Source of the DNA: Hyphomicrobiaceae bacterium
GTDB lineage: Bacteria > Pseudomonadota > Alphaproteobacteria > Rhizobiales > Devosiaceae
Length of the DNA stretch: 64,000 bases
Direction of reading: 5' to 3'
Assembly (NCBI GenBank): GCA_020638095.1
Contig: JACKJF010000004.1
Coordinates: 62,001 to 126,000 of the forward strand
Numbering within the stretch: position 1 is the stretch's first letter; each line of letters starts with the position of its first letter. The position numbers and the translations under genes are program-made. Below the pieces are notes generated by a model, which saw only the letters and a list, made by a program, of their open reading frames with translations, was not told the origin of the DNA and searched no databases. This document shows, piece by piece, positions 8,806 to 17,110 of the stretch.

Positions 8806-9686
8806 CTTGCCGGCGCACCGGGACCGTTGTCGTCCGGGGTTTCCAGCAGCCAGGGGTTCTCGACATATTTCTTGAACAGATCGAAACCGGTCGCGGCATA
8901 GTGGCCTTCGATCATGCGCTCGTCGGTTGCGTACCTGATGGTAACGATGGGTCGAACCTCCATTTCGCGGTTCTTGTTGACCACAACCTCGTCGCGAATT
9001 GGTCCGATCACACTCACGATCGGAATGGTGCCGTGCTCGAAAAGATGATGATAGACGCTGTCGAGACCGACCGTTCCGTTGAAGGCGACCATCATTGACG
9101 CGTAGAGCGGGTCATTTCTGGCGAATATGGACGGCGTCAGGTTGAGCCAGTCTCCAACCTTCTGAAGCCAGAGCACGAACGGAATCAAGAAGCGCGGCAG
9201 CTTCAGCAGAATGTCCATTTCCTGCTCGGCCGCCGTCTTGTCACTGCCGCGACCGAGTGTGACGATTTCCATGACCCGCGCCCGCGTCTTCGTTAGCCCG
9301 TCGGTTGGCTCATAAGTCTGTTTGACCGTGCTCACGTGACCTTCGTCGCCACGCGACTTGAGAACCGCCATCGAAATGGCGACATCGTTGCGCTGATAGA
9401 GCCGCCGTCCGGCAATGAAGCGGTTGGCGTGCGGGCGTTCGCCGAACATCCGCGCATAGGCAGCGAGATAGACATGCATGATGCGCAGTTTCGGGCGTGT
9501 GCCGTCGTTCCAGCGCTTCAGATAGGCCTGTGTCTCGGTGACGTCGATCTTCTGTTTCAGGTACGTGACCGCATCGCCGCGCCGCGGCAGAATGTAGGGC
9601 ATCAGCAACCGCGTCGTCGACACGTTGCGCACCCGCTTGCCGTCTGCCCGATCTCCTGAGAACATCCCGGTTTCGTTCCTTTGCAT
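8802..9686 (-). CDS. Stand-alone 2-oxoacid dehydrogenase E2-type acyltransferase domain
   Basis: The 294-residue product resembles the C-terminal catalytic domain of dihydrolipoyl acyltransferases (CAT-like fold) but lacks lipoyl and E1/E3-binding domains. Family-like stretches are the start KxxxI(D)VT and the region IRYATDERMIEGH near the C terminus. By eye this last region aligns with the E2 motif DHRVIDG, giving D-E-R-M-I-E-G, so the catalytic His would be Glu and the Asp would be Glu. It may therefore use another residue, or act as a non-catalytic or divergent acyltransferase. It lies tail-to-tail with the oxoamine synthase and head-to-head with the glycosyltransferase. A role in acylating the PKS-derived amine is inference only. 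Confidence 0.7.
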   Translation of the reverse strand: MQRNETGMFSGDRADGKRVRNVSTTRLLMPYILPRRGDAVTYLKQKIDVTETQAYLKRWNDGTRPKLRIMHVYLAAYARMFGERPHANRFIAGRRLYQRNDVAISMAVLKSRGDEGHVSTVKQTYEPTDGLTKTRARVMEIVTLGRGSDKTAAEQEMDILLKLPRFLIPFVLWLQKVGDWLNLTPSIFARNDPLYASMMVAFNGTVGLDSVYHHLFEHGTIPIVSVIGPIRDEVVVNKNREMEVRPIVTIRYATDERMIEGHYAATGFDLFKKYVENPWLLETPDDNGPGAPAS

Positions 9687-9899
9687 TCCCGGTCTTGGAC
9701 AGCGGCACTGCCCGAAGTCAACATATAGCAGCCATTGGCGCGCTCCAACTGCTGCGGGCGGGAAATGGCGCAGCGGCTGGTGGGTGGTTCACCAGGGCCG
9801 GACAAGAGCTGTGGGCTGGGTGCTTCAATCGGAAGCATTGCGCTGGACTCAATGCACCCGCCGCGGTCTATATGCCCGAAAAGTTCTGGAGATCCCCAC
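9687..9899. promoter_or_regulatory. Divergent promoter region, acyltransferase / glycosyltransferase
   Basis: This 213-base non-coding stretch between two divergent genes must hold promoters for both. No clear -35/-10 pair or operator was identified by eye. Confidence 0.35.
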
Positions 9900-11057
9900 G
9901 TGGCGGAGACCCTGCGGCTGGTAGTCGCCACCGGCAATTACAACTACATCAAGGATGGCGTCGCGCTCACGCTCAATCGGCTCGTGGGTTGGCTCGGCCA
10001 GCACGATGTTGACGTGATGGTTGTCGCTTCGCGGGTGAAGAAACCTGCCTTCGAACATGAGGGATGGCTTGAAACCGTTCCCTCCCTGCCGGTTCCCTTT
10101 CGCGGAGAATACCGTGTCGGACTGCCGATCGGGCGTGATCTTGAAGCCAGAATCCGCGACTTTGACCCGCACCTCTTTCACATCACGGCGCCCGACATTA
10201 CCGGCCACAGTGCACTCCGCCTCGCGCGATCGCTGGGCAAGCCGGTTGTCGCCTCCTATCACACGCGGTTCGATTCCTACCTCGACTACTACCACCTGGG
10301 CTTTCTGCGGCCGCTGATGAACCGCGCAGAGCGCTCGTTCTACGACCAGTGCGTTCACCTCTACGTGCCCTCAGACTCAATGGTGGAAGAGTTGAAAAAG
10401 GCGGGAGTGGCCGGTGAAAACATGCGGCTTTGGGGACGTGGTGTGGATCACGAACGGTTCACGCCTGCGAAGCGGTCGCTCGAATGGCGGCGTGCTCAGG
10501 GCGTCGGAGACGACGAGGTTCTGGTCGCCTATGCGGGACGTCTGGTCGCTGAGAAGAACATGGCGCTGCTGGCACGGGTCTTCAAAGCGCTGAGCGAGTT
10601 GGCGCTCCCGCATCGCACCATTCTTCTTGGCGATGGACCCGAAGCGGACCGGATGCGCGAAGCCTTGCCCAACACGATATTTGCCGGCTTCCTGCATGGC
10701 GACGCACTCGCCACCGCCTATGCCTCCTCTGACCTGTTCTTCACGCCTTCGACCACCGAAACGTTCGGCAACGTGACCCTCGAAGCAATGGCGTCGGGCC
10801 TGCCTGTGGTGGCCGCCGATGCAACCGGCTCGCGCTCGCTGGTCCGCGATGGTGAAACCGGGTTTCTGGTCGATGTTGGCGAAGAGGAATTGATGCTCGC
10901 TCGGCTGACGCAACTCGCCGACGATCCTCATCTGCGAACACGGTTCGGCGAGCGGGCTCGCGAAATTGCCCTGGCCGATCACGATTGGGATTCGGTCTTT
11001 TCAAGGCTTCTGGCGGACTATCGGGATGCCGTCACCGGCTTCAACCGGAAAGTCTAG
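9900..11057 (+). CDS. GT4-family glycosyltransferase
   Basis: The product has the GT-B fold order of family GT4. The N-terminal acceptor half includes ASYHTRFDSYLDYYH. The C-terminal nucleotide-sugar half includes YAGRLVAEKN, ILLGDGPE and SDLFFTPSTTETFGN followed by EAMASGLPVV, which is the family's ExxxxxxxP signature. The frame is open from 9735, but homology-like sequence begins at VAETLRLVV. The start chosen is GTG at 9900 with GGAG about 8 bases upstream; an ATG at 9852 is the alternative. This gives about 385 residues. Its closest resemblance is to alpha-mannosyl- or glucosyltransferases acting on lipid acceptors. With the PKS and exporter nearby, a glycolipid head-group role is inferred. 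Donor and acceptor are unknown. Confidence 0.88.
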   Translation: MAETLRLVVATGNYNYIKDGVALTLNRLVGWLGQHDVDVMVVASRVKKPAFEHEGWLETVPSLPVPFRGEYRVGLPIGRDLEARIRDFDPHLFHITAPDITGHSALRLARSLGKPVVASYHTRFDSYLDYYHLGFLRPLMNRAERSFYDQCVHLYVPSDSMVEELKKAGVAGENMRLWGRGVDHERFTPAKRSLEWRRAQGVGDDEVLVAYAGRLVAEKNMALLARVFKALSELALPHRTILLGDGPEADRMREALPNTIFAGFLHGDALATAYASSDLFFTPSTTETFGNVTLEAMASGLPVVAADATGSRSLVRDGETGFLVDVGEEELMLARLTQLADDPHLRTRFGERAREIALADHDWDSVFSRLLADYRDAVTGFNRKV

Positions 11058-12001
11058 CCGAGCAGAAACAGCAGAACCGATAGCGTAAAAAAGGACCCTA
11101 TGACCGCGCCAATCTGGGCCAGCGAGGCCATCTCGGCCTCATTGGCCTCCTGGGCGATCGCAGAGTAGATCGACAGCATCGGCACGGCGGCGAATAGCAG
11201 GACCGCCGACTGCATCGGCGCACTGAGCGTGATGCCGAATCCACCGATCAGGAGAACTGAGAGCAGGGTCATCAACGGATGGATGATCAGTTTCCCAACG
11301 ACAATCTGCCCGGCGAGGCTGGCATTGTCGCGAACCTTCAGCCCGACGACCGAACCGCCGATGACCAGAAGTGCCAGTGCCGCGGCGGAGCTTCCGAGAA
11401 CCGAAGTCAGGCGGGTCAACGGCTCGGGCGGCGTGATCCCGGTGGCGGAAAGCACCAGAGCAAGCAGAACCGCAATCACAACCGGCCGGCGCAGCAGGTT
11501 GACGATCGTGTTGCGCCCGCGCGACAGCAACGTGCCGGTGTGTGCATGGGGAGCCGCCGAAAGAATCAGGTAGGTGATCGGCGCGATCACCACGATCTCG
11601 ACCAGCAGCGCCATCGCCAGCGCCACGCCCGCAATCTGCGGTAGGGCGACCAGCACCAGCGGATAGCCAATGAAGCTGGAATTGGAATAGACGCTGCCCA
11701 ACACCGCGACGCTGCGGCGAACGGCACCCGTGGCCAGGGAAAACCAGATGTAGGTGAGGGCGATCGTCGCCAGACTGCCCAGTGCGAATGCCGCAAGAAA
11801 GCCGATATCCATCGCCGCGCCGACCGGCTGCGATGAAACCGACGAGAAAATCTGCGCCGGCAGCGCGATATTCATCACGAAAAAGCCGAAAGCGCGGATG
11901 ACCTCTGGTTTGAAAACGCGCGACGCAACGAGGCCGTAGCCCAGCGCAACCGTTGCGAATACGGGAAAGGTGATGCCCAAAACGGCCAACACGCCATCCA
12001 T
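11054..12001 (-). CDS. AEC-family (auxin efflux carrier-like) transporter
   Basis: The 315-residue membrane protein has about ten hydrophobic segments in two clusters, beginning GVLAVLGITFPVFATVALGYG. It also has the conserved N-terminal half (FFVMNIALPAQIF, NSSFIGYPLV) and C-terminal half (GKLIIHPLMT, SIYSAIAQ) seen in AEC permeases. The frame is open further upstream to 12247. The ATG at 12001 is preferred because it gives the usual family length and starts just before the first membrane segment. Bacterial members move small carboxylates such as malate or malonate. Malonate would be interesting beside a PKS but is not shown. The stop overlaps the glycosyltransferase stop by 4 bases. Confidence 0.85.
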   Translation of the reverse strand: MDGVLAVLGITFPVFATVALGYGLVASRVFKPEVIRAFGFFVMNIALPAQIFSSVSSQPVGAAMDIGFLAAFALGSLATIALTYIWFSLATGAVRRSVAVLGSVYSNSSFIGYPLVLVALPQIAGVALAMALLVEIVVIAPITYLILSAAPHAHTGTLLSRGRNTIVNLLRRPVVIAVLLALVLSATGITPPEPLTRLTSVLGSSAAALALLVIGGSVVGLKVRDNASLAGQIVVGKLIIHPLMTLLSVLLIGGFGITLSAPMQSAVLLFAAVPMLSIYSAIAQEANEAEMASLAQIGAVIGSFFTLSVLLFLLG

Positions 12002-12236
12002 GGTCTTGTGCCCCCGCTTTCCGCACTCTACGAGACTGGCCTGTGGCGCCCGGGCCGGACGCGGCTCCGTCGACATAGCTTTTGCGCCGCAGATGCTCAA
12101 TGCGTTTCGCCGGGCCTTGTTGAATGATGCGGCGATAGCGCGCATTGGTTGCCGCTGGGCCGGGTGGACCAGCCACGGGCGAAGCACTAGGAAAACGCCG
12201 GACAACTGGAACTGGCGGTCGGGAGCTTGGACTTGA

Positions 12237-14540
12237 ATGCAGGGCATATTTGAGCGGTGGGGCGCGTTCGTGGTGCGACGGCCCCTCGCGGTGCTGCTCG
12301 TGTCTTTGTGCTTTTTTGTTGCCGGTCTTGTTGGGCTTTCTCGCCTGACGGCGGCAAATGGCGTTCAGCAATTTTTTGTCGGCAACTCTGAAGCCTATCA
12401 ACACTATCAGGCGCTAAGCGCCCTGTTTCCGGCAAGCGAGATGGATGCCGTTCTCGTTGTCTCAGACCCGGACCTGTTGAGTCCAACGCGGCTGGAAGCG
12501 CTGCGCGACTTCTCCCTCGACCTCCGGCTCGAAGACGGCGTGGCAAGCGTCGTGTCCTTGTTTTCCGCCCGCGAGGCGGGACCGCAAGCAGGATCATTTC
12601 CCCCGCTAGTGCCTGAAGTCATTCCCGACGGGACGGAATTCGAAGACCTGACTGCGAAGATCGAGGCCAACCCGCTGGTTCACAACCGGCTCCTCAGCAA
12701 CGACGGAACAACTGCCATTTTCAGCGTCAGGCTTGATCCCGAGCAGGTGGACCGCGCGTCCTTTGGCCGGGTGTTTGATTCTTTCCGGGTGATTTCAGAA
12801 CGCGATCTTGGGCCTGTCGGCCTGTCCGCGATCATGACCGGCGCCTCCGTCATCCGGGCCGAGCTCGACGCGATCAATGCGCGCGAACAACTGATGCTGG
12901 CCGCCGCCGGTCTGCTCGTCGGTGGTCTTGTATCGCTACTATATTTCCGCCGGCTGTCGCTTGTGCTGATTTCCGGAACAGTTCCGATTGGCACTGTCGT
13001 CATCACCTACGGGCTTCTCGGCTGGCTCGGTATCCCGATCACGCTTGCGCTGCAAATCGTAGCCCCTCTGGCGATCTTCATCGCGTTCAACAACGCATTG
13101 CACGTGCTTTTCGCCATCCTGCAAAGTCCGCCCGATCGTCATGATCAACCCATTTCGCCGGTCGCGCGCGCCATCGCGGAGGTGGGGCCGGCGAGCCTGA
13201 TGACGAGCCTCACCTCGGCCATCGCTTTCGCGGCGCTGATGCTTGCGCAATCGGACATGATCAAGACATTCGGCGCTCTGGCCGCATTCGGCACGATGGT
13301 GGCATTCATCGCCGTCGTAACCTTCGTTCCCGCGCTGGCCACGCTGGCCATCAAGTGGCGCGGTCCGTCGTTTCTCGCGGGCAAGAGGCCCCAGGCGGGA
13401 GCCGTGGTGCGGTTCTGCCTGGCGGTCGACCGCTTAGCGGGCCGCCACGCCAAGGCGATCGTTGCGTCAGGCGTCGTGCTCTTCCTTATCTTCGCTGGCG
13501 CCCAGTACTCGCTGACCCCGCGCTATCTTTTGTCCGACAACGTGCCCTTCCAGTCAGAAAGCCGCGCCGCGATCAGCAAGATCGATACGGCCTTTGGCGG
13601 CTCCCAACCCCTGCAGATCCTAGTTCACTGGCCGGCGCATGATCCGGCCGCCGAAACTGCCGTGCTCGGCCAATTGCGCGCTGCAGAGCACCGCCTGTCC
13701 GCCTATCCCGCGGTCGCCTCGGTGCTGTCGCTGGCCACATTTGGTGATTGGCTCGCCGCTTCCGGCCAGCAATCGGCCAACGATCTCGACGCTCTTCTGC
13801 AAGCGCTGCCGGAGTCCATTTCCACAAGCCTCATCGACCGGGATGCGGGCGCTGCGCTGATCACGGCCATGGTCCCCGATCAGTCGTCCGATGCAAACCG
13901 CCGGCTCGCCGGCGCAATCGCGACCGACTTGGCGCAACTGGCATCGACAACACCGGGATTCACCTTTGACATCACCGGCATCGTGGCGCTTACGGCAGTC
14001 GAAACCGGTCACATTATTGGATCGCTTCAGATCAGTCTGTTTGCCGCGATCGTCGTGATCATCGCGCTCATTGGTCTGACGTTCCGGCAACTTTGGCCTG
14101 CCGCCATCAGTATCCTGCCGAACGTATTTCCCATCTCGGTGGGCGGCGCCTTCCTGGCGCTGCGGGGAGGCGACCTGAATTTCGCCGGGGCCATCGCCAT
14201 GACCGTGGCGTTCGGCCTCGCCGTGGATGACACGATCCACATGCTTTACAGATTTCGCTCGGAGTTCGCCAAAACCGGGCGGGCAAGCGAGGCGCTGAAT
14301 ACGACCATAGGCAAGATCGCACCGGTTCTCGTGATCTCGAGCCTGGTGCTGGTTACCGGGATCTCGGTGCTCTTTTTGAGCGAAATGCCGATGAATCGCG
14401 ACTATGCCCAGATCACCATCATCATCTTCGTCGCGGCGCTTCTGGGGGACCTCATAATGTTGCCTGCACTGATACGGGTCTTTCAGAAGCGGCTGGGCAA
14501 AAGGTCCGCAACCCAAGCGCACACACTTCTGCGGCCGTAA
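12237..14540 (+). CDS. MMPL/RND-superfamily lipid exporter (HpnN-like)
   Basis: The 767-residue protein has a duplicated architecture. One membrane helix is followed by a periplasmic loop (about 40-215) and five to six helices (about 220-375). A second helix near 405 is followed by a periplasmic loop (about 430-590) and another helix cluster (about 595-755). The helix-4 signature GLAVDDTIHMLYRFR near 660 carries the paired acidic residues used for proton coupling. Proteins of this shape export hydrophobic molecules, for example hopanoids by HpnN or mycobacterial lipids by MmpL. Its position beside the PKS, oxoamine synthase and glycosyltransferase suggests it exports their product. The substrate is inferred. 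It is transcribed divergently from the AEC gene. Confidence 0.9.
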   Translation: MQGIFERWGAFVVRRPLAVLLVSLCFFVAGLVGLSRLTAANGVQQFFVGNSEAYQHYQALSALFPASEMDAVLVVSDPDLLSPTRLEALRDFSLDLRLEDGVASVVSLFSAREAGPQAGSFPPLVPEVIPDGTEFEDLTAKIEANPLVHNRLLSNDGTTAIFSVRLDPEQVDRASFGRVFDSFRVISERDLGPVGLSAIMTGASVIRAELDAINAREQLMLAAAGLLVGGLVSLLYFRRLSLVLISGTVPIGTVVITYGLLGWLGIPITLALQIVAPLAIFIAFNNALHVLFAILQSPPDRHDQPISPVARAIAEVGPASLMTSLTSAIAFAALMLAQSDMIKTFGALAAFGTMVAFIAVVTFVPALATLAIKWRGPSFLAGKRPQAGAVVRFCLAVDRLAGRHAKAIVASGVVLFLIFAGAQYSLTPRYLLSDNVPFQSESRAAISKIDTAFGGSQPLQILVHWPAHDPAAETAVLGQLRAAEHRLSAYPAVASVLSLATFGDWLAASGQQSANDLDALLQALPESISTSLIDRDAGAALITAMVPDQSSDANRRLAGAIATDLAQLASTTPGFTFDITGIVALTAVETGHIIGSLQISLFAAIVVIIALIGLTFRQLWPAAISILPNVFPISVGGAFLALRGGDLNFAGAIAMTVAFGLAVDDTIHMLYRFRSEFAKTGRASEALNTTIGKIAPVLVISSLVLVTGISVLFLSEMPMNRDYAQITIIIFVAALLGDLIMLPALIRVFQKRLGKRSATQAHTLLRP

Positions 14541-14625
14541 CCACCGCACGTGACGCAGCGGTGCGTGCCGGAACGCAATTCGGCTTTTCCGCAGGTTCAT
14601 GCCGGGCTAGAGTTGTCGCATTCTG

Positions 14626-14886
14626 ATGTCGGGGCGAGACTGGAAAATGTCAAAAGACAATGATCGTGAAACACTTAGGCAGAGCATCACGGATTCACTG
14701 CACGCCGGGGCAAAGCCGAAAGACGTTCTGAAACTGGTCAAGAAGCAGTTTCCCAAGACTAAATCCAAGGACCTTGCGCTTGCGGCATTTTCGCTGATGA
14801 TCGAAATGTCGGAGAGTAATGCCGAGGCGGCGGCGTCGCTGCAGGAAATCGGGCTCAACGCGCGCAAGGGTGCCGTCGAAAACTAG
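14626..14886 (+). CDS. Small hypothetical protein (86 aa)
   Basis: A short, charged, alpha-helical protein ending shortly before a strong terminator. An internal ATG at 14647 (MSKDNDRE) could be the real start and would give 79 residues. The sequence is rich in Lys, Asp and Glu with a helix-like middle (KDVLKLVKKQFPKTKSKDLALAAFSLMIEM). No family is recognised. Codon use matches the neighbours, and the opposite-strand frame over the same DNA is Ser/Arg-rich and looks spurious. Confidence 0.6.
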   Translation: MSGRDWKMSKDNDRETLRQSITDSLHAGAKPKDVLKLVKKQFPKTKSKDLALAAFSLMIEMSESNAEAAASLQEIGLNARKGAVEN

Positions 14887-14949
14887 ACTTCGGCGAAGTG
14901 CGGCGGCGGCACGGCCGCGAACGTGAAAGTTTGATGCGTTTCGGATGAC

Positions 14950-14978
14950 TGCCGGGTGCCCGCCAAAGGCACCCGGCA
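14950..14978. terminator. Bidirectional transcription terminator
   Basis: TGCCGGGTGCC (14950-14960) pairs perfectly with GGCACCCGGCA (14968-14978) around a 7-base loop, followed by TTGTTCTT. It lies between two convergent genes and can serve both. Confidence 0.8.
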
Positions 14979-14987
14979 TTGTTCTTA

Positions 14988-16868
14988 CTAGCCGTTCACA
15001 ATGCCGACCGGAGAGACGAGCGGAGTGATCCGCTTGATCGTCACGCGCCGGTTGGCGCGTTCGGCCGCCTGCGTCCTGACCTTCAAGTACCGCTCGCCAT
15101 AGCCCTGGGTCGTCAGGTTTTCAGGCGGAACACCGAAAAGTTGCGACAGCGCCACCGCAACCGTCTCGGCCCGAAGGTCCGACAGGCGGAGGTTGTAGTA
15201 TTCGTCGCCGACCGCGTCGGTGTGCCCTTCGATGAGGAAGAGCTCGCCGGGATTTTGCGCCAGCATCTGCTTCATTGCCTCGGCTACGGCCGCAAGGCTG
15301 CCCAGTTCCTGCGGCCCGAGGTTGGCCGATCCGGTTTCAAAGGTGAGGTCGCTGATTTCGAGGCGCCTCACCGTGTCCCGGATACGGGCCGAGCGCTTGA
15401 CTTCGTCGACCGAATAAAGCCGCTGGATCTGCTCGACCGGCGGCTGGTCAAGGAACTGGACCACCTGTTCCGGATTGGAATGCGACACGTCGAGCACGTA
15501 CTCGCTGACCGGGATGTTGAGCCTGAGCGGCGGCAGGTCTTCGGCCGGGTCGCGCCATTCCAGAAGGTCCTCGCGCCGGTTTTCAGGGGTGAAGACGATG
15601 ATGTGTTCACGGCCATCGGCATCGAACCGGGACCGTTGGACGATATCGCCGTTCCGGTTGAAGATGGTCACGACACGCGTGCCATCCGGCCGGAATACCG
15701 TGTTTCGGGTCTGGCCGCCCCCAAGGTCTTCCTGCACAGTCTGGGCGCCGCCGGCCTGCAGCCGGTCATCGTCGCGATTGCGGATGATGAGCTGGTTGCC
15801 GATCTCGAACACCGCCCGGAGATCGAGCGGGGCATTGCCGTTCTGCGGCTGGTTGACCTTGCGCGCGACCGGCGGCGCGGTGTTGATCTGGCGTTGCCGC
15901 TCTTCGGCGGCCTGCTCCTGGTTGACCTGCCGCCCCTGTTCCTGATCGGCGGAGACGACAACCGTTTCCTTGACCTCTTCGCTTTGGGCATCCGCGTCGC
16001 TTTGCGGCGGCGCGACCTCGATAACCGGCAGCGGTTCGGCCGCTTGCCCGGCGGGCCCGGCATTGTCCTCAACGGCGACGGGAGTGCTGGCTTGGTCCTT
16101 CAGGCTGTCGAGCACCGGTGCCACCTCGTCGGGTGCGGCGCCCTCAACGACTTCCTCGACAACGGCGTCTGCGCCAATATTTACCGGGGTTTCGGGCTCA
16201 ACCGCGTCAGCAGGAGGTTCCGGCATGGTTTCGGAGGCCGCTTCGTCGCTGGCAGGTTCCGTGGTCGTGGCCTGCGGCTCTTCGTGCTGCGGCTGCTCTT
16301 CGATGACGGGTGCCTCGTCCGTACCGTCAGCTTCGACGATCACTTCGGTCTCGGCCGGCGCATCCGCCTCGACCACCGGCGTTTCCGGCTGGACCGCGTC
16401 AGTGCCAGCGTCGGCCGCGGGAACCTCTTCGGGTTCCGTCGCGACGTCGGAGTTTTGATCGGGCTCTTGAGAAGGTTCCTCCACCATTGCGGGCGGCTCC
16501 TCTACAGCAGCTGGAACGGCCAGCGCCGCTGACGCCGCAGCGAGAATGTCATCGAGTTTTTGGGTATCGCCCTCAACGCGTCGATTGTCCGCGACGCGCT
16601 CGTCAAAACAGGGTTTCAGCCGGTTGTACCCGGCCGTCTGGCACAGGTCGGCGACGATCGAACGCTTGTCGCGCAAATCACCGGCCAGCCCATCCACCGC
16701 CGCCGGATCCTGGTTTTGCTGAAGCGCCAAAAGCGCGTCGGCATAGTCCGAATAGGCTTGGCGGATCTGGCGGCGAAGATTGTCACCGCCGTCCTGTGCA
16801 AAGGCCACTGCGGCAGAGGAAAGAAAGATCAGCCCCGCAAGGCCGATCGATCGGGTGAGGTTCGTCAT
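14988..16868 (-). CDS. OmpA-family outer-membrane/peptidoglycan-binding protein
   Basis: The 626-residue precursor has a Sec signal peptide (about 1-24, ending AVAFAQ). A short helical domain with two Cys (about 30-100) follows. Residues about 110-330 form a long linker dominated by Pro, Glu, Ala, Asp and Val. Residues about 345-490 form a beta-rich domain (repeats around IIRNRDDDRLQ and VVTIFNRNGD). The C terminus (about 500-615) is an OmpA domain with LTFETGSANLGP, IEGHTDAVGDEYYN, LSDLRAETVA and TTQGYGE. The OmpA domain binds peptidoglycan in the periplasm. The acidic linker probably spans periplasm or surface. It reads towards the terminator at 14950. Related alphaproteobacterial proteins are annotated simply as OmpA family. 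Confidence 0.9.
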   Translation of the reverse strand: MTNLTRSIGLAGLIFLSSAAVAFAQDGGDNLRRQIRQAYSDYADALLALQQNQDPAAVDGLAGDLRDKRSIVADLCQTAGYNRLKPCFDERVADNRRVEGDTQKLDDILAAASAALAVPAAVEEPPAMVEEPSQEPDQNSDVATEPEEVPAADAGTDAVQPETPVVEADAPAETEVIVEADGTDEAPVIEEQPQHEEPQATTTEPASDEAASETMPEPPADAVEPETPVNIGADAVVEEVVEGAAPDEVAPVLDSLKDQASTPVAVEDNAGPAGQAAEPLPVIEVAPPQSDADAQSEEVKETVVVSADQEQGRQVNQEQAAEERQRQINTAPPVARKVNQPQNGNAPLDLRAVFEIGNQLIIRNRDDDRLQAGGAQTVQEDLGGGQTRNTVFRPDGTRVVTIFNRNGDIVQRSRFDADGREHIIVFTPENRREDLLEWRDPAEDLPPLRLNIPVSEYVLDVSHSNPEQVVQFLDQPPVEQIQRLYSVDEVKRSARIRDTVRRLEISDLTFETGSANLGPQELGSLAAVAEAMKQMLAQNPGELFLIEGHTDAVGDEYYNLRLSDLRAETVAVALSQLFGVPPENLTTQGYGERYLKVRTQAAERANRRVTIKRITPLVSPVGIVNG

Positions 16869-17050
16869 GAAAGTCTCCAGCTATGCACGCCGGTTGCCGC
16901 GTGCGCCAATGCGCGTTGCGGGCCGGTCAACATGCCCCTTGATGCTGATTGTGACGGTGATCTGGGTGGAATTGTGATGGCGGACGGCGAGACTTCGAAA
17001 AGGGCAACAGCCGGGCGAAAACCGCCGGTATGCCTTAGATCGATTCAAGC

Positions 17051-17099
17051 GCGATAGTGATTATCGCCAAGGAAAATTGCGAAAATTCGGATAGTGATT
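17051..17099. promoter_or_regulatory. Inverted and direct repeats upstream of the glycosidase-like gene
   Basis: GCGATA-GTGAT-TATCGC (17051-17067) is an inverted repeat. ATAGTGATT recurs at 17054-17062 and 17091-17099. They lie in the divergent gap between the OmpA gene and the propeller glycosidase and are plausible regulator sites. No cognate regulator is identified. Confidence 0.35.
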
Positions 17100-17110
17100 C
17101 TCTGAATTGA

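Noticed and set aside
14979..16532. 517-codon frame on the plus strand
   Set aside because: Antisense to the OmpA-family gene; repetitive Arg/Gly/Leu/Phe composition reflects the opposite-strand low-complexity linker.
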